In this document: piece after piece, positions 26,806-37,923 of the stretch | Layout of the letters: each line of letters opens with the position of its first letter | Numbering within the stretch: position 1 is the first letter of the stretch | Source: Calditerrivibrio nitroreducens DSM 19672 | GTDB lineage: Bacteria; Chrysiogenota; Deferribacteres; Deferribacterales; Calditerrivibrionaceae | Direction of reading: 5' to 3' | Assembly: GCF_000183405.1 (NCBI RefSeq) | Contig: NC_014758.1 | Location: 1,467,001 to 1,531,000 of the forward strand | Length of the DNA stretch: 64,000 nt | Translations under genes and position numbers: made by a program | The notes under the pieces: generated by a model | Told to the model about the DNA's origin: nothing | Databases searched by the model: none | Seen by the model: only the letters and a program-made list of their open reading frames with translations

Positions 26806-27262
26806 AGCACCTGCCCCAACATTCTTTTAAAATAGAATGTATCCTAATTAATTCCATTTCACCGCTTAACTGATTTATAAAACCGGTATTTTTTATCAGC
26901 TTCGAAATTGCTGCCAGAGCCTTCAGATGAAGGGTTGTCTCTTTTTCCTGACTTAATATCAGAAAAAGGTATCTAACTTTATTATGATCCACAGCATCGA
27001 AATCAACACCATTAGGGAGATAGCAAAATATTATATTTATCCCCACAACAAAAGGCAATTTGGCGTGGGGTATTGCCACCCCATCACCAATAGCCGTACT
27101 ACCCATAGATTCTCTTTTTATTACAGCATTATAAGCAGCTTCGATATCCTCAACAATATTTATAGCGTGTGCATACTCCACAACTTTTCGTATTAATTGA
27201 TTTTTCTCAAAATCCTCTTCTATTACTAAAATCGTTTTTGGATCATCAAATATTTTCTGCAT
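26771..27262 (-). CDS. ptsN: PTS IIA-like nitrogen-regulatory protein
   Basis: 163-aa EIIA-Ntr/fructose-type domain. Active histidine H66 in IGDGVAIPHAKLP. Encoded after hpf and before hprK, a very common neighbourhood downstream of rpoN. No EI-Ntr or NPr is in the window, so it may be phosphorylated through EI/HPr encoded further along the same run. Confidence 0.93.
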   Translation of the reverse strand: MQKIFDDPKTILVIEEDFEKNQLIRKVVEYAHAINIVEDIEAAYNAVIKRESMGSTAIGDGVAIPHAKLPFVVGINIIFCYLPNGVDFDAVDHNKVRYLFLILSQEKETTLHLKALAAISKLIKNTGFINQLSGEMELIRIHSILKECWGRCCEKDTGTGTSL

Positions 27263-27270
27263 CTAAACCT

Positions 27271-27807
27271 CTAAGGTTCTATCAAACCGATATTCCCATC
27301 ATCCCTTCTATAAACTACGCTAACCTCACCAGATGATGCATTTCTAAAAACAAAAAAATTCTTATTCAAAAGATCCATCTGCATAACCGCTTCTTCCACA
27401 TCCATAGGCTTGACAGGTATCTGTTTGCTAACAATTATTTGTGGGGCATCTTTCTCCACAACACTTGAGTGTTCATAAATATTTAATGTGAGTGGCTTTT
27501 CAAAATCTTTTTCCATAAGTTTTTTAGTTTTAAGTTTCTCCTTGTATTTCACAAGCTGTCTCTCGATTTTATCCACAGACAGATCAATTGATGCATAAAG
27601 ATCCTCTGATTTCTCAAGACCTTTTAAAAATACACCTTTTGCATTCACAAGAATCTCTGCAAGGTGTACATTCTTCTGAACATCAAGAATTACCTGCACA
27701 TCCAGAACCTGTTCAAAATATTTCTTGAGTCTTGACACCTTCTTTTCTACATAACTCCTGATAGCATCGGTAAGCTCGATGTTTTTTCCAGTAATTTGAA
27801 TATTCAT
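27271..27807 (-). CDS. hpf: Ribosome hibernation-promoting factor, long form
   Basis: 178 aa. The N-terminal YfiA-like domain (1-100) carries the ribosome-binding fold; a linker and a C-terminal domain (about 125-178, with VSKQIPVKPMDVEEAVMQMD) mediate dimerisation, so one protein can pair 70S ribosomes into 100S. The ATG at 27807 has a good AGGAGG. Lies 27 bp after rpoN, the usual order. Confidence 0.95.
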   Translation of the reverse strand: MNIQITGKNIELTDAIRSYVEKKVSRLKKYFEQVLDVQVILDVQKNVHLAEILVNAKGVFLKGLEKSEDLYASIDLSVDKIERQLVKYKEKLKTKKLMEKDFEKPLTLNIYEHSSVVEKDAPQIIVSKQIPVKPMDVEEAVMQMDLLNKNFFVFRNASSGEVSVVYRRDDGNIGLIEP

Positions 27808-27834
27808 AATTCCTCCTGTTTATTGGGTTTATAA

Positions 27835-29229
27835 TTATCTATTTTTTCTTTCTGCCGCAGCAGGTATACCTAACTCCTCTCTGTATTTCGCAACTGTTCT
27901 CCTTGCTATATTAACACCTTTTTTGGCAAGTATTTCTGAAATCTTCTGATCACTCAAAGGTTTACCCTTATCTTCATCATCGATAAGCGATTTTATCATA
28001 GATTTCACCGAATCTGTAGTAACATTTCCATTATCCGTCTGAAAACCTTTCACAAAAAATGTTTTTATCTCAATTATACCCATCTCTGTCATGGCATATT
28101 TACCTGAAGTTACTCTACTTATTGTGGATTCATGTATACCTATATCCTCTGCTACATCTTTAAGTCTTAATGGCTTCAACGCATCAAAACCTTTAAAGAA
28201 AAAATCCCTCTGAAATTTTACTATACTTTCCATCACAGCCACAATTGTAGATTTCCTTTGATTAAGACTTTTTAACACCCAGAGGGCACTTTTGACCTTT
28301 TCAGAAATGTATTCATAGGTATCCTTATCAAGATTTTTATCCCTCAGCATCTTTATATAATAGCCATTTATCTTAATCGATGGGATCGAATCATCGTTTG
28401 GTATAATCTCAATCTCATCACCTTTTTTAACTACGTAAACATCCGGCACAATATATCTTATCTGGTTATAATATTTAAGCCCCGGCTTCGGATCAGTCCT
28501 TTTTATCATCTCAAGAAGATCCTCCACATACTCTTCTGATATGTCAAGCTCCTTACTTAATCCTTTTATATCTTTTCTCTCCAAAAGTTGGTAATGATTA
28601 TTTATGATGAGCTTGATAAGTTCAATATCATCAGGTACGACGTTCATATCCTCCAGTTGCTTTGATATGCACTCCACCAAATTCCTGGCACCAACTCCGG
28701 ATGGCTCAAAATCCTGAATAAGTTTTAATACTTTTTCTACCTCTTCAACCCCAACATTCAGTTCTTTTGCAATCTCTTCAACTGTTGTGGTTAGATAACC
28801 ATTTTCATCAATATTACCGATGATATATGATCCAATCTCCTCTTCCCCTTCGGGAAGTCCAAGAATCTTAAGCTGAAATATCAGATGCTCTTCAAGAGAA
28901 ACATCCCTTGACACAAACTTTTCATAGTCTAATTCATCATCATCCGAAGAAAGATACCTGAAGTCATCCTTATCTGAAAAAAAATCTTCCCATTCTATCT
29001 TTTTAAGATTTTCAATATACTGATCCACTTCCCCTGAAGAAAGATCCGTATCTTCCCTTTTTTCCACAATTTCAAGGACGGGATTTTCCTGAAGGATATT
29101 GGTAAGCTCAGTACTTAGCTCTGTCACAGTCATCTGTAAAATATTTAACGACTGCTTCATCTGTGGAGTGATTAACAGTCTTTGCCCTAATTTAGTTTGA
29201 ATGCCAAGATTGAGCTTTGCACCTTTCAT
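27835..29229 (-). CDS. rpoN: RNA polymerase sigma-54 factor
   Basis: 464 aa. The glutamine-rich activator-contact region I is at the N-terminus ([15 protein letters not shown], about 18-32), an acidic region follows (about 55-95), then the core-binding domain, the helix-turn-helix near 370-390, and the RpoN box [10 protein letters not shown] at about 442-451 that reads the -24 element. Overlaps lptB by 4 bp. Sigma-54 commonly serves flagellar and nitrogen genes; a weak -24/-12 candidate stands before fliK. Confidence 0.97.
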   Translation of the reverse strand: MKGAKLNLGIQTKLGQRLLITPQMKQSLNILQMTVTELSTELTNILQENPVLEIVEKREDTDLSSGEVDQYIENLKKIEWEDFFSDKDDFRYLSSDDDELDYEKFVSRDVSLEEHLIFQLKILGLPEGEEEIGSYIIGNIDENGYLTTTVEEIAKELNVGVEEVEKVLKLIQDFEPSGVGARNLVECISKQLEDMNVVPDDIELIKLIINNHYQLLERKDIKGLSKELDISEEYVEDLLEMIKRTDPKPGLKYYNQIRYIVPDVYVVKKGDEIEIIPNDDSIPSIKINGYYIKMLRDKNLDKDTYEYISEKVKSALWVLKSLNQRKSTIVAVMESIVKFQRDFFFKGFDALKPLRLKDVAEDIGIHESTISRVTSGKYAMTEMGIIEIKTFFVKGFQTDNGNVTTDSVKSMIKSLIDDEDKGKPLSDQKISEILAKKGVNIARRTVAKYREELGIPAAAERKNR

Positions 29230-29945
29230 AAACTAAAATCTTCTCCAAGATAACGTCTAATTACTTCAGGATTTTCTACTATCAACTCCGGTTCCCCTTC
29301 CGCCAACACTTCACCATCGGTAAGGATATAAGCCCTTTCTGTTATTTTCAGCGTTTCTCTCACGTTGTGATCGGTAATAAGTACACCTATCCCCATATTT
29401 TTAAGTTTGTGTATCATTTTCTGGATATCAACCACAGATATAGGATCAATACCAGCAAATGGCTCATCAAGAAGGATTATTTTGGGATTGGTGGCAAGAC
29501 AACGGGCAATCTCCACCCTTCTTCTTTCACCACCACTCAAAGAAAACCCCATACTATCTTTTACCTTAGTAAGATTAAAATCTGAAATAAGCTCTTCAAC
29601 TCTATCTCTAATATAGCTTTTATCTCTAAAATTGATCTCAAGGGATGCATAGATATTGTCATAAACGGTCATCTTTCTAAATATGGAAGATTCCTGAGGA
29701 AGATAGCTGATCCCTTTCTTGGCTCTTATGTATATGGGCAATTCGGTTATATCTTCATCATCAAAATATATATTACCACCATCTGGATTCACAATCCCCA
29801 CCACCATATAAAAAGTAGTGGTTTTCCCAGCTCCATTTGGACCCAAAAGGCCTACTACTTCACCCTCTTTTACTTCTATAGATACGTTATTTACTACCGT
29901 TCTTTTTTTGTATATCTTTTTTAGGTTCTTTGTCCTTATTCCCAC
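29226..29945 (-). CDS. lptB: LPS export ABC transporter ATP-binding protein
   Basis: 239-aa cytoplasmic ATPase that powers LPS extraction with LptF and LptG (not in this window). Walker [10 protein letters not shown] (35-43), signature [15 protein letters not shown] near 139, Walker [13 protein letters not shown] near 160. Starts at a GTG (29945) that lies 59 bp inside lptA; the first strand needs this start, so the overlap appears real. Confidence 0.95.
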   Translation of the reverse strand: MGIRTKNLKKIYKKRTVVNNVSIEVKEGEVVGLLGPNGAGKTTTFYMVVGIVNPDGGNIYFDDEDITELPIYIRAKKGISYLPQESSIFRKMTVYDNIYASLEINFRDKSYIRDRVEELISDFNLTKVKDSMGFSLSGGERRRVEIARCLATNPKIILLDEPFAGIDPISVVDIQKMIHKLKNMGIGVLITDHNVRETLKITERAYILTDGEVLAEGEPELIVENPEVIRRYLGEDFSL

Positions 29946-30417
29946 TTAAGCTACCTTCTGTTTTGTTGTCAGGATAGAAAATTACTTTTACTCTTTTGTT
30001 TTCTGCTCTGTTTACTACTACCCTGTTATCATTATTATATACTATTACTTCTTCACCTTCAAGATAATTTTCACCCTGCCAGACCTTTGCATCACCTTTT
30101 AACACAAGTATATTCTCTTTCATCTTCAACTCTGCTTCTTTTGAAAGGGAATACATCCCCTCCTTAACCATTTTAACATTGCCAGAGCAGTAGATAAACT
30201 CAACCTCTTTTTTACTATCGAAAACCACTTTCATACTATCAGAATATACCTTGGTATCTTTATAAGTAGCTTTTACATTACCTGTAAATAGAGAATATTG
30301 CTCCTTACCAAAATATTTTACACTATCAGCCTCTATATTAACAGGGAATTTTTCATCAGCAAAAACAAGTACCGAAAATAGTATAAAAAACAGTACAAAA
30401 ACTCCTCTATTTCGCAT
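29887..30417 (-). CDS. lptA: LPS transport periplasmic protein LptA
   Basis: 176 aa from the ATG at 30417, chosen because GGAGG precedes it and it opens a clean signal peptide ([11 protein letters not shown]..., cleavage near FADEKF). The OstA-type beta-jellyroll repeats follow, with [10 protein letters not shown] and FTGNVKATY. Bridges LptC to the outer-membrane translocon. The lysine-rich tail is encoded in the region shared with lptB. Confidence 0.9.
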   Translation of the reverse strand: MRNRGVFVLFFILFSVLVFADEKFPVNIEADSVKYFGKEQYSLFTGNVKATYKDTKVYSDSMKVVFDSKKEVEFIYCSGNVKMVKEGMYSLSKEAELKMKENILVLKGDAKVWQGENYLEGEEVIVYNNDNRVVVNRAENKRVKVIFYPDNKTEGSLSGNKDKEPKKDIQKKNGSK

Positions 30418-30943
30418 AAACCACCTCCACTTTTCCTGAAAACTCCACAAAAATATCGTTTTTATTAAACCTCATTTTTTCAGATCTAATAGAGTTATCT
30501 CCATCCCTAGCAAAAACTCCTCCATCCACCAAACCTTCATACTTCCCAAGATCGTAGAAAAAATGGCTATCTTTACCACCCTTAAATTCGATACTATTGT
30601 AAAAACCCTCTAACCCCTTTTCAATAGTAACATATTTATCTTTTTTAAACAGACACCTCTCTCCATTACCTTTTACTATCTTTACCTGATCTTCATAATA
30701 AAAAGAACAGTTGTCAAAGGTCACCGTCTCATTCTCAAAAAAAAGATATGCCTTTGATGCATTTATTTTATAAAAACTTCCATTATCTAAGTTGCTCTTG
30801 AGGTAAAAACCTTCTATGTAAGACGTTTCACTGCTTTTTCTGGTAACCTCCGGACGATTGATATCATAAACCACAAACCCCACAAAAATAGCCACCAGTA
30901 ATAACACTGCTATATAGAATAAGTACTTACTATTTCTTCCCAC
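30407..30943 (-). CDS. lptC: LPS export inner-membrane protein LptC
   Basis: 178 aa. A single N-terminal membrane anchor (about 7-26) and an LptC-type periplasmic jellyroll (about 45-178). Sequence conservation is low, as usual for LptC; position between kdsC and lptA supports the call. Starts at a GTG (30943) 34 bp inside kdsC and overlaps lptA by 11 bp. Confidence 0.85.
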   Translation of the reverse strand: MGRNSKYLFYIAVLLLVAIFVGFVVYDINRPEVTRKSSETSYIEGFYLKSNLDNGSFYKINASKAYLFFENETVTFDNCSFYYEDQVKIVKGNGERCLFKKDKYVTIEKGLEGFYNSIEFKGGKDSHFFYDLGKYEGLVDGGVFARDGDNSIRSEKMRFNKNDIFVEFSGKVEVVYAK

Positions 30944-31410
30944 TTATTATTTCTCTTTAAAATTATTTCTATTAGATGCCTTACCGCCCCCTGCCCTCCC
31001 ATCTGAGGGGTCACAATCTGGGCAAATCTTTTTACCACATCCGGTGCATCCGATACGGTTGCCGGAAGGCCAACTCGTTTTAAAATCGGTATATCGTTTA
31101 GATCATCACCGATGAAAGATATTTTGTCATCGGCGAGATCCAGTTTTTTCTTGATTTCTTCATAAATGTCAAGCTTTTCAAAATGTCCCTGATAAACTAT
31201 ATCTATACCCAGCTCTTTAGCCCTCAGCTCTGTAATCTTAGAAAAACGGGCGGATATTATGGCAAGCTCAATACCAGCTTTTTTAGCAAGCTTTATCCCA
31301 AGACCATCTCTTACGTGAAAAGACTTTATCTCTTCACCGGAAGAGGTGTAAGTAATTTTACCATCCGTCAAGACTCCATCCACATCCATTATAAGCAATC
31401 TTATATTCAT
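30910..31410 (-). CDS. kdsC: 3-deoxy-D-manno-octulosonate 8-phosphate phosphatase
   Basis: 166-aa HAD-type phosphatase giving free Kdo. The nucleophile and acid/base aspartates are D9 and D11 (MDVDGVLTDG); GDDLNDIPIL near 105 supplies the Mg ligands. Small, cap-less form typical of KdsC. Overlaps kdsD by 4 bp. Confidence 0.95.
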   Translation of the reverse strand: MNIRLLIMDVDGVLTDGKITYTSSGEEIKSFHVRDGLGIKLAKKAGIELAIISARFSKITELRAKELGIDIVYQGHFEKLDIYEEIKKKLDLADDKISFIGDDLNDIPILKRVGLPATVSDAPDVVKRFAQIVTPQMGGQGAVRHLIEIILKRNNKWEEIVSTYSI

Positions 31411-32369
31411 ACTATCCCCTTTTTTAAAATGTCATGTATATGAATTATCCCTTCTGGTCTACCCTCATCATCAACAATAACTAAAGATGTGATAGATTTA
31501 TTCTCCATAACCTGTAAAGCTCTTGCAGCAAGGGCATCTTTCTCAATAGTCTTGGGATTTTTAGTGCAAACCTCATAAACTTTTTTCTCAAAAAGATCTC
31601 TATATTTTTGCATCCCTCTTCTTAAGTCACCATCAGTAAGAATACCCACAAGCTTACCATTATCATCCACAACTGTGGTACAACCAAAACCTTTACTGGT
31701 CATTTCAAATATAGAATCCGCCACAGTTCTATCATATCTTACCACCGGAAGTTCACTACCCGTATGGTATAGATCCTCCACTTTAATTAACAACCTTTTC
31801 CCAAGGGTCCCAGAGGGATGAAACATTGCAAAATCCTCTTTTTTAAATCCTCTTTTATTTAAGAGTGCCACCGCCAGTGCATCCCCCATAGCTAATGCCA
31901 CTGTTGTTGATGCTGTGGGAGCTAAGTTCAACGGACAGGCTTCCTTGATTACAGAAGCATCTAAAACACAATCCGATTTTTTTGCAAGAGTGGAGTCTAT
32001 CCTACCCACCATAGCAATTATTTTTACCCCAAGCATTTTTATCACAGGTAGAATGGATATAAGCTCATCCGTCTCACCACTATTTGATATAGCTATAATG
32101 CAGTCTTTACTTGTAATAACCCCCAAGTCCCCATGCACACCCTCCGCCGGATGTAAAAAAATAGAAGGGGTACCTGTGGAAGACATTGTGGCGGCGATCT
32201 TTTTTCCGATTAAACCAGATTTACCCATACCAGTTACGATAACTCTCCCCTCACAATTTAAAATAATCTCCACAGCTTTTTCAAAATTTTCATTTATCCT
32301 CTCAGCGGTTCGTAAAATAGCCTCCGCCTCAATTTTCATAGTTTCCTTAGCTATTTCTATAAGATTCAT
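31407..32369 (-). CDS. kdsD: Arabinose-5-phosphate isomerase
   Basis: 320 aa. N-terminal SIS sugar-isomerase domain (VTGMGKSGLIGKKIAATMSS near 46-65, HPAEGVHGDLG near 73-83) followed by two CBS domains (about 205-320). Converts ribulose-5-P to arabinose-5-P, the first step to Kdo. Overlaps kdsA and kdsC by 4 bp each. Confidence 0.95.
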   Translation of the reverse strand: MNLIEIAKETMKIEAEAILRTAERINENFEKAVEIILNCEGRVIVTGMGKSGLIGKKIAATMSSTGTPSIFLHPAEGVHGDLGVITSKDCIIAISNSGETDELISILPVIKMLGVKIIAMVGRIDSTLAKKSDCVLDASVIKEACPLNLAPTASTTVALAMGDALAVALLNKRGFKKEDFAMFHPSGTLGKRLLIKVEDLYHTGSELPVVRYDRTVADSIFEMTSKGFGCTTVVDDNGKLVGILTDGDLRRGMQKYRDLFEKKVYEVCTKNPKTIEKDALAARALQVMENKSITSLVIVDDEGRPEGIIHIHDILKKGIV

Positions 32370-33133
32370 AACACTGCCCTAATTCTCATGATAGAATCTA
32401 AAATATCCTCAAACATCTTGAAATCCACCATATTTGGCCCATCACACAGAGCTTTATCAGGCTCCGGATGAACCTCAAAGAAGAATCCATCAACCCCACA
32501 GGCGGCGGCAGCCCTCGCAAGGTACGGTATAAACCCCCTCTGACCGTCCGAACTGCTCCCCTTACCACCCGGTAGTTGAAGTGAATGGGTGGCGTCAAAA
32601 ACAACCTCCACTCCCAGACTTCTCATAATTGGAAATGACCTATAATCCACCACAAGATTATTATATCCAAAAGAAGCTCCCCTTTCGGTAAATATAATCC
32701 TTTTGGCACCGGATCTCTTAAGCTTTTCCCTTACATTTCCCATATCCCATGGTGCCAAAAACTGCCCTTTTTTAACATTAACGATCCTTCCACTTTTCGC
32801 CACTGCCTCCAGAAGATCCGTCTGCCTCGAAAGAAAAGCTGGCACCTGCAAAACATCCACCACCTCTTTTACCTTTTCCACTTCACTCACCTGATGAACA
32901 TCAGTAATTAAACCCACTTTCTGTTCATCTTTTATTTTTGCAAGTATTTCAAGCCCTTCGTCAAGCCCTGGACCCCTAAAGGCATCTATCGATGATCGGT
33001 TTGCCTTATCATACGATGATTTAAAATAAAACTCTATCCCATCATATTTCGATATAGTCTTTTTTAAAAATCGACAAACCTCATCCAAAATCTCCTTACT
33101 TTCTATAACACATGGACCGGCAAACAGGATCAT
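32366..33133 (-). CDS. kdsA: 3-deoxy-8-phosphooctulonate synthase
   Basis: 255-aa TIM-barrel enzyme joining PEP and arabinose-5-P. FAGPCVIES opens the protein, FKSSYDKANRSS lies at 42-53, and NVKKGQFLAPWDM near 118. Start ATG shares one base with the pyrG stop. Length is a little short of E. coli KdsA (284), mainly at the C-terminus. Confidence 0.96.
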   Translation of the reverse strand: MILFAGPCVIESKEILDEVCRFLKKTISKYDGIEFYFKSSYDKANRSSIDAFRGPGLDEGLEILAKIKDEQKVGLITDVHQVSEVEKVKEVVDVLQVPAFLSRQTDLLEAVAKSGRIVNVKKGQFLAPWDMGNVREKLKRSGAKRIIFTERGASFGYNNLVVDYRSFPIMRSLGVEVVFDATHSLQLPGGKGSSSDGQRGFIPYLARAAAACGVDGFFFEVHPEPDKALCDGPNMVDFKMFEDILDSIMRIRAVL

Positions 33134-34755
33134 CAGATCACCACCTTTTCATCACTTTTATCCTTTTTATACTTATATGCGGCATTCACAAATGAGCTAA
33201 AAAGTGGATGAGGATTTGTGGGTTTAGATTTAAACTCAGGGTGGAACTGACATCCCAAAAACCATCTGTGGGATTTTAGTTCTATTATCTCCACAAGTTC
33301 CCTTTCCTGATTCACACCGGAAATGGTGACACCAGCTTTCAAAAAATCATCTTTAAACCTGTTGTTAAACTCCAGACGGTGTCTATGCCTCTCAATCACC
33401 TCTATTTTTCCGTAAGATCTAAAAGCAAGGGTATCTTCTTTTATAGTACATTTGTACCCTCCTAATCTCATAGTTCCACCTAACTTTTTGATATTTTTTT
33501 GTTCATTCATATAGTCTATTACAGGGTAAGGGGTCTTTGGAAGAAACTCCACACTGTTTGCTCCATCAAGCTTAAGAACATTTCTGGCAAATTCTATTAC
33601 AGCACATTGCATCCCAAGGCATATCCCGAAGAAAGGTATATTTTTGATACGGGCATAATTTACTGCATTGATCTTACCTTCCACACCCCTATCCCCAAAT
33701 CCACCCGGCACAAGGATACCATCCACATCCTCAAAAAATTTATCAGGGGGCATCTTTTCAAGATCTTCAGCATCTATCCATTTTATGTTAACCTTTAATC
33801 TATTATAAATGCCTCCGTGAACCAGAGCCTCATTTAAGCTTATATAGGCATCCTTCAAATCCACATATTTACCCACCACCCCAATGGTGACCTCACCTTC
33901 AGGATTGTTGAGACGAAAGACGATATCCTCCCATTTTGAAAGATCTAAGCTTTTTTCAGGTAACTTTAATTTTTTCAAAACAACCCTATCTATCCCTTCA
34001 TTATGAAGTAAAAGGGGGACTTGATAAATAGAGGAGGCATCTATGGCGTTTATTACACCTTCTTTTGAAATATTACAAAATAGAGCAATCTTCTTTTTTA
34101 TGCCATCACTTAAAGGATACTCCGAACGACACACAAGAATATCCGGCTGTATACCTATCTCTCTGAGTTCCTTAACAGAATGTTGTGTCGGTTTTGTTTT
34201 CAATTCCCCGGCACTTTTAATATAGGGAACCAGTGTAACGTGGATATACAATACATCGTTGTCATCAAGATCAAACCTGATCTGCCTGATAGCCTCTAAA
34301 AAAGGTAAACTTTCTATATCGCCCACTGTCCCACCAATCTCAACTATAACTATATCATATTCCCCTGAAAGTTTTCTTATATTATTCTTTATCTCATCAG
34401 TTATGTGAGGTATAACCTGCACAGTGGCACCCAGGTAGTCCCCTTTCCGCTCTTTTTCTATCACATGGTAATAAATCTTCCCGGTTGTTATGTTACAATC
34501 TCTATTTGTGTAAGAATTTAAAAAACGTTCGTAATGTCCAAGATCCAGATCTGTTTCAGCCCCATCTTCCGTCACATAAACCTCTCCATGCTGAAAAGGG
34601 CTCATCGTACCAGGATCCACATTCAGATAAGGATCAAATTTTTTAATAATAACTTTATAACCCCTCAATTCGAGGAGCGTTCCCAGGGAAGCTGCGGTAA
34701 TCCCTTTACCCAGAGACGATAGAACGCCTCCAGTAACAAAAATAAACTTAGCCAT
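33133..34755 (-). CDS. pyrG: CTP synthase
   Basis: 540 aa. The synthetase domain ([20 protein letters not shown], 5-24) amidates UTP; the C-terminal glutamine amidotransferase domain has the nucleophile in [11 protein letters not shown] near 379 and the HPEF histidine near 515. CTP is needed by KdsB encoded upstream to activate Kdo, which fits the gene order. Overlaps kdsB by 8 bp. Confidence 0.97.
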   Translation of the reverse strand: MAKFIFVTGGVLSSLGKGITAASLGTLLELRGYKVIIKKFDPYLNVDPGTMSPFQHGEVYVTEDGAETDLDLGHYERFLNSYTNRDCNITTGKIYYHVIEKERKGDYLGATVQVIPHITDEIKNNIRKLSGEYDIVIVEIGGTVGDIESLPFLEAIRQIRFDLDDNDVLYIHVTLVPYIKSAGELKTKPTQHSVKELREIGIQPDILVCRSEYPLSDGIKKKIALFCNISKEGVINAIDASSIYQVPLLLHNEGIDRVVLKKLKLPEKSLDLSKWEDIVFRLNNPEGEVTIGVVGKYVDLKDAYISLNEALVHGGIYNRLKVNIKWIDAEDLEKMPPDKFFEDVDGILVPGGFGDRGVEGKINAVNYARIKNIPFFGICLGMQCAVIEFARNVLKLDGANSVEFLPKTPYPVIDYMNEQKNIKKLGGTMRLGGYKCTIKEDTLAFRSYGKIEVIERHRHRLEFNNRFKDDFLKAGVTISGVNQERELVEIIELKSHRWFLGCQFHPEFKSKPTNPHPLFSSFVNAAYKYKKDKSDEKVVI

Positions 34756-35479
34756 TTAATATCTCCATTGCATACTTATTTGCCTTTATTAAATCTTCTT
34801 CCGTATCCACAGAAATGCCGTTGTAATCAGTTTCTATTACCTTTATTTTGTAGCCATTGTCAAGTGCCCTTAATTGCTCAAGCTTTTCGATACTCTCATG
34901 CACCGATGGTTCAAGAGAGTTAAATACCTTCAGAAAACTCCTTCTATAACCATATATACCGATATGTTTGTAAAAAAATTTCTGTTCATCCTTATCTCTA
35001 TAGTAAGGAATCGGTGATCTGGAAAAATATAACGCATAACCTGTTTTATCAAACACAACCTTTACTACATTCGGATTTTGTGCTGTTGTTTCATCTATTT
35101 TAACACATGCGGTGTTCATAACAGCATCAGAACTTTTTAGATCATCTATAAGCATATCGATCACCTTATAATCGATAAAAGGCTCATCTCCCTGAACATT
35201 TATAATAATATCGTCATCTAAAAACCTGGCCACTTTTGCCACCCTGTCAGTACCTGATGGGAGATTAGGGTCGCTCATCGTAACTTCAATCCCATCTATT
35301 TTTTTGCATTCATCTAAGATTCTTGTATCATCTGTAACTACAATGACCCTATTAGCTTTGCTCTTCTTGCAATTCTGGGCCACCCACACTATCATAGGAA
35401 TCCCTGCTATCTCTTTTAAAGGCTTACCTTCGAGTCTTGTGGAAGCATACCTTGCGGGAATAACTACTGCTGCACTCAT
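34748..35479 (-). CDS. kdsB: CMP-Kdo synthetase
   Basis: 243-aa cytidylyltransferase. [16 protein letters not shown] at 6-21 is the nucleotide site; NVQGDEPFI near 94 binds metal and substrate. Activates Kdo with CTP for transfer to lipid A. Two bases from acpS. Confidence 0.96.
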   Translation of the reverse strand: MSAAVVIPARYASTRLEGKPLKEIAGIPMIVWVAQNCKKSKANRVIVVTDDTRILDECKKIDGIEVTMSDPNLPSGTDRVAKVARFLDDDIIINVQGDEPFIDYKVIDMLIDDLKSSDAVMNTACVKIDETTAQNPNVVKVVFDKTGYALYFSRSPIPYYRDKDEQKFFYKHIGIYGYRRSFLKVFNSLEPSVHESIEKLEQLRALDNGYKIKVIETDYNGISVDTEEDLIKANKYAMEILNG

Positions 35480-35481
35480 AT

Positions 35482-35841
35482 CTATACCTCTTCTTTGTCC
35501 TTTATGATACTAACGGCTATTGAGTAATCCCTACCATGGGAAATGGAAACCTCAATATCTTTTCTTCTTGCTCCTTTTATAAACACTATTGGGTCACCTT
35601 TTTCACTATTTAAAATCTCTATATCCTTGAAGGACAACTCCTTACCGATACCTGTTTTAAAACTCTTGGAAATAGACTCCTTTGCCGCAAATCTACCAGA
35701 AAAAAATTGTAAGGATCTATTTCTCTTTTCAAAGATCTCCATCTCTTTCGGGGTTAAAATTCTGTTTATAAATCTTTCACCATACTTTTCTATGGCATTT
35801 TTTATTCTATCAATTTCAATAATATCGCATCCGATCATCAT
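35482..35841 (-). CDS. acpS: Holo-[acyl-carrier-protein] synthase
   Basis: 119 aa from the ATG at 35841, one base after the pdxJ stop; a longer frame to 35853 lies inside pdxJ. IGCDIIEIDRI and GRFAAKESISKSF carry the Mg-binding Asp and Glu. Loads 4'-phosphopantetheine onto ACP. Confidence 0.95.
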   Translation of the reverse strand: MMIGCDIIEIDRIKNAIEKYGERFINRILTPKEMEIFEKRNRSLQFFSGRFAAKESISKSFKTGIGKELSFKDIEILNSEKGDPIVFIKGARRKDIEVSISHGRDYSIAVSIIKDKEEV

Positions 35842-35842
35842 T

Positions 35843-36574
35843 CTACCTATCAATTGAATACTTTTCTAAAATATCTTTCATCTCCCTCACCGCATCCTTT
35901 AATCCCACCAGAATCGATTTAGAAATAATAGAATGGCCTATATTAAACTCATGAAATGGAAAAATGCGACAAAGGGGAATTACATTTTTGTAATTCAAAC
36001 CATGCCCTGCATTTACTACAAATCCTAAATCAGCAGCATACTTTGAAGCCGCCTCGATCTTTTTGAGCTCTTCCAAACTTTCATCTTCCGTAGTAGCGTC
36101 TGCATATCTGCCTGTATGTATCTCTATATATCTGGCTCCGGTTTCAACAGCTTTTTCAATCTGCTTCTTATCTGGGTCTATAAATATACTAACTTCTATC
36201 CCATTTGACTTCAAAATTTCTACGGTCCTTGCTACCCTATCAAAGTTATGTATGACATCAAGTCCACCTTCAGTGGTTAGCTCCTCTCTCTTTTCAGGTA
36301 CCAACGTACAGATATCTGGTTTCACTGACAAAGCGATATTTATAATTTCATCATTTGTGGCCATTTCAAGGTTTAGCTTTACTTTAACCGTATCCCTGAG
36401 GATGAATAGATCCCTATCATGGATATGCCTTCTATCCTCCCTTAGATGTACAGTGATACCATCAGCTCCCCCCAATTCAGCCAAAACTGCTGCATGAACA
36501 GGATCTGGTTCCTTCCCTCTTCTTGCCTGCCTAACAGTTGCGACGTGATCAATGTTAACTCCCAATTTTATCAT
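35843..36574 (-). CDS. pdxJ: Pyridoxine 5'-phosphate synthase
   Basis: 243-aa TIM-barrel enzyme of the DXP-dependent vitamin B6 route. [17 protein letters not shown] at 3-19 holds the family histidine; [11 protein letters not shown] lies near 192. Overlaps glmM by 4 bp. The pdxJ-acpS order is widespread. Confidence 0.96.
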   Translation of the reverse strand: MIKLGVNIDHVATVRQARRGKEPDPVHAAVLAELGGADGITVHLREDRRHIHDRDLFILRDTVKVKLNLEMATNDEIINIALSVKPDICTLVPEKREELTTEGGLDVIHNFDRVARTVEILKSNGIEVSIFIDPDKKQIEKAVETGARYIEIHTGRYADATTEDESLEELKKIEAASKYAADLGFVVNAGHGLNYKNVIPLCRIFPFHEFNIGHSIISKSILVGLKDAVREMKDILEKYSIDR

Positions 36575-37923
36575 ACGTCACCCCTATTTTTAATCTCTTT
36601 TACAGCAGTGGTAATAATTGAGTTTGCGATATAATCGATCTTTTCGTAATCGATGCCTTCCACCATCACTCTAATCTTGTTCTCAGTGCCGGAATACCTC
36701 ACAAATACTCTACCATCCCTCCCAAGCTGCTCTGAGAATTCTTTAATAAGCTTTGAAGTATTCTTTAAATCCTCAATAGGCACCTTTCTATTTACAGATG
36801 CATTCTTCAGCACCTGCGGATATACAGAGATAAATGATTGGAGTTCACTTAATTTTTTACCTGTAGTTACTATTACCTTTAGAAGCTGTAAAGCTGTTAT
36901 CAAACCATCACCAGTGGTGTTGTAATCGCTAAAAATAATATGTCCAGACTGCTCTCCCCCCAGATTCAAACCGAATGTCCTCATCTGCTCTATGACGTAT
37001 CTATCACCCACATCACATCTAATTATATTTATCCCTATCTTATTAAGAGAACGTTCAAAGCCAAGATTACTCATTACAGTTGCTACAAGTGTATTCTGAT
37101 TAAGAATCCCCTTTTCTTTCATAAATTTTCCACATATACCAAGTATGTAATCACCATCAACAATTACACCGTATTCATCCACAAAAATAGCCCTATCGCC
37201 ATCACCATCAAAGGCGATACCCAGATCGGCACCCACCTCAATGACTTTTTTGGCAACGGTTTCCGGGTGAACAGCCCCACAACCTTCATTTATGTTATAA
37301 CCGTTTGGTTTGTCATTGATTACGATCACATCCGCTCCCAATTCGGCAAAAGCCATAGGAGCAACTTTATACATTGCACCATTAGCACAATCCACCACAA
37401 TTTTAAGACCACTTAAATCATAATTTTTATCGAAGGAACTTTTAGCAAACTCCACATATCTACCGATGGCAGTTTCTATCCTTGTAACCCTTCCCACGAC
37501 AGCTTCAAGGACTGCTTTATCCTCATCAATAAACCTCTCCATTTCAAGCTCAAGCTCGTCAGGCAATTTGTATCCATCACTTGAGAAAAACTTGATCCCA
37601 TTATCATAATAGGGATTATGCGATGCAGAAATGACGATACCTGCATCTGCCCTCAAGCTCCTTGTGATAAAAGATATTGCAGGAGTAGGTAAAACCCCCA
37701 CGAGCACCACATCCACCCCCATAGAGCATATCCCTGATGCTATAGAATATTCAAACATATATGAAGATATCCTTGTATCTTTCCCAATTACTATTTTATG
37801 TTTTTTCTCCCCTCTTCTAAAGATTGTGGCCGCAGCCTGACCTAATTTCATAGCGAAATCCGGCGTCATAGGGAATAGATTAGCCTTTCCCCTTATACCA
37901 TCTGTCCCAAAATACTTCCTCAT
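36571..37923 (-). CDS. glmM: Phosphoglucosamine mutase
   Basis: 450 aa. Converts GlcN-6-P to GlcN-1-P for UDP-GlcNAc. FGTDGIRG starts the protein, the phosphoserine loop is [16 protein letters not shown] near 98-113, the metal loop DGDGDR near 240, and [14 protein letters not shown] near the C-terminus. Directly follows ybbR; GlmM is a known partner and inhibitor of CdaA in Firmicutes with the same gene order. Confidence 0.96.
   Translation of the reverse strand: MRKYFGTDGIRGKANLFPMTPDFAMKLGQAAATIFRRGEKKHKIVIGKDTRISSYMFEYSIASGICSMGVDVVLVGVLPTPAISFITRSLRADAGIVISASHNPYYDNGIKFFSSDGYKLPDELELEMERFIDEDKAVLEAVVGRVTRIETAIGRYVEFAKSSFDKNYDLSGLKIVVDCANGAMYKVAPMAFAELGADVIVINDKPNGYNINEGCGAVHPETVAKKVIEVGADLGIAFDGDGDRAIFVDEYGVIVDGDYILGICGKFMKEKGILNQNTLVATVMSNLGFERSLNKIGINIIRCDVGDRYVIEQMRTFGLNLGGEQSGHIIFSDYNTTGDGLITALQLLKVIVTTGKKLSELQSFISVYPQVLKNASVNRKVPIEDLKNTSKLIKEFSEQLGRDGRVFVRYSGTENKIRVMVEGIDYEKIDYIANSIITTAVKEIKNRGDV

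Noticed and set aside
29887-29945. 59-bp overlap of lptA and lptB as a possible frameshift or fusion
   Set aside because: Both frames are open and family-like to their ends, so a true overlap is simpler.
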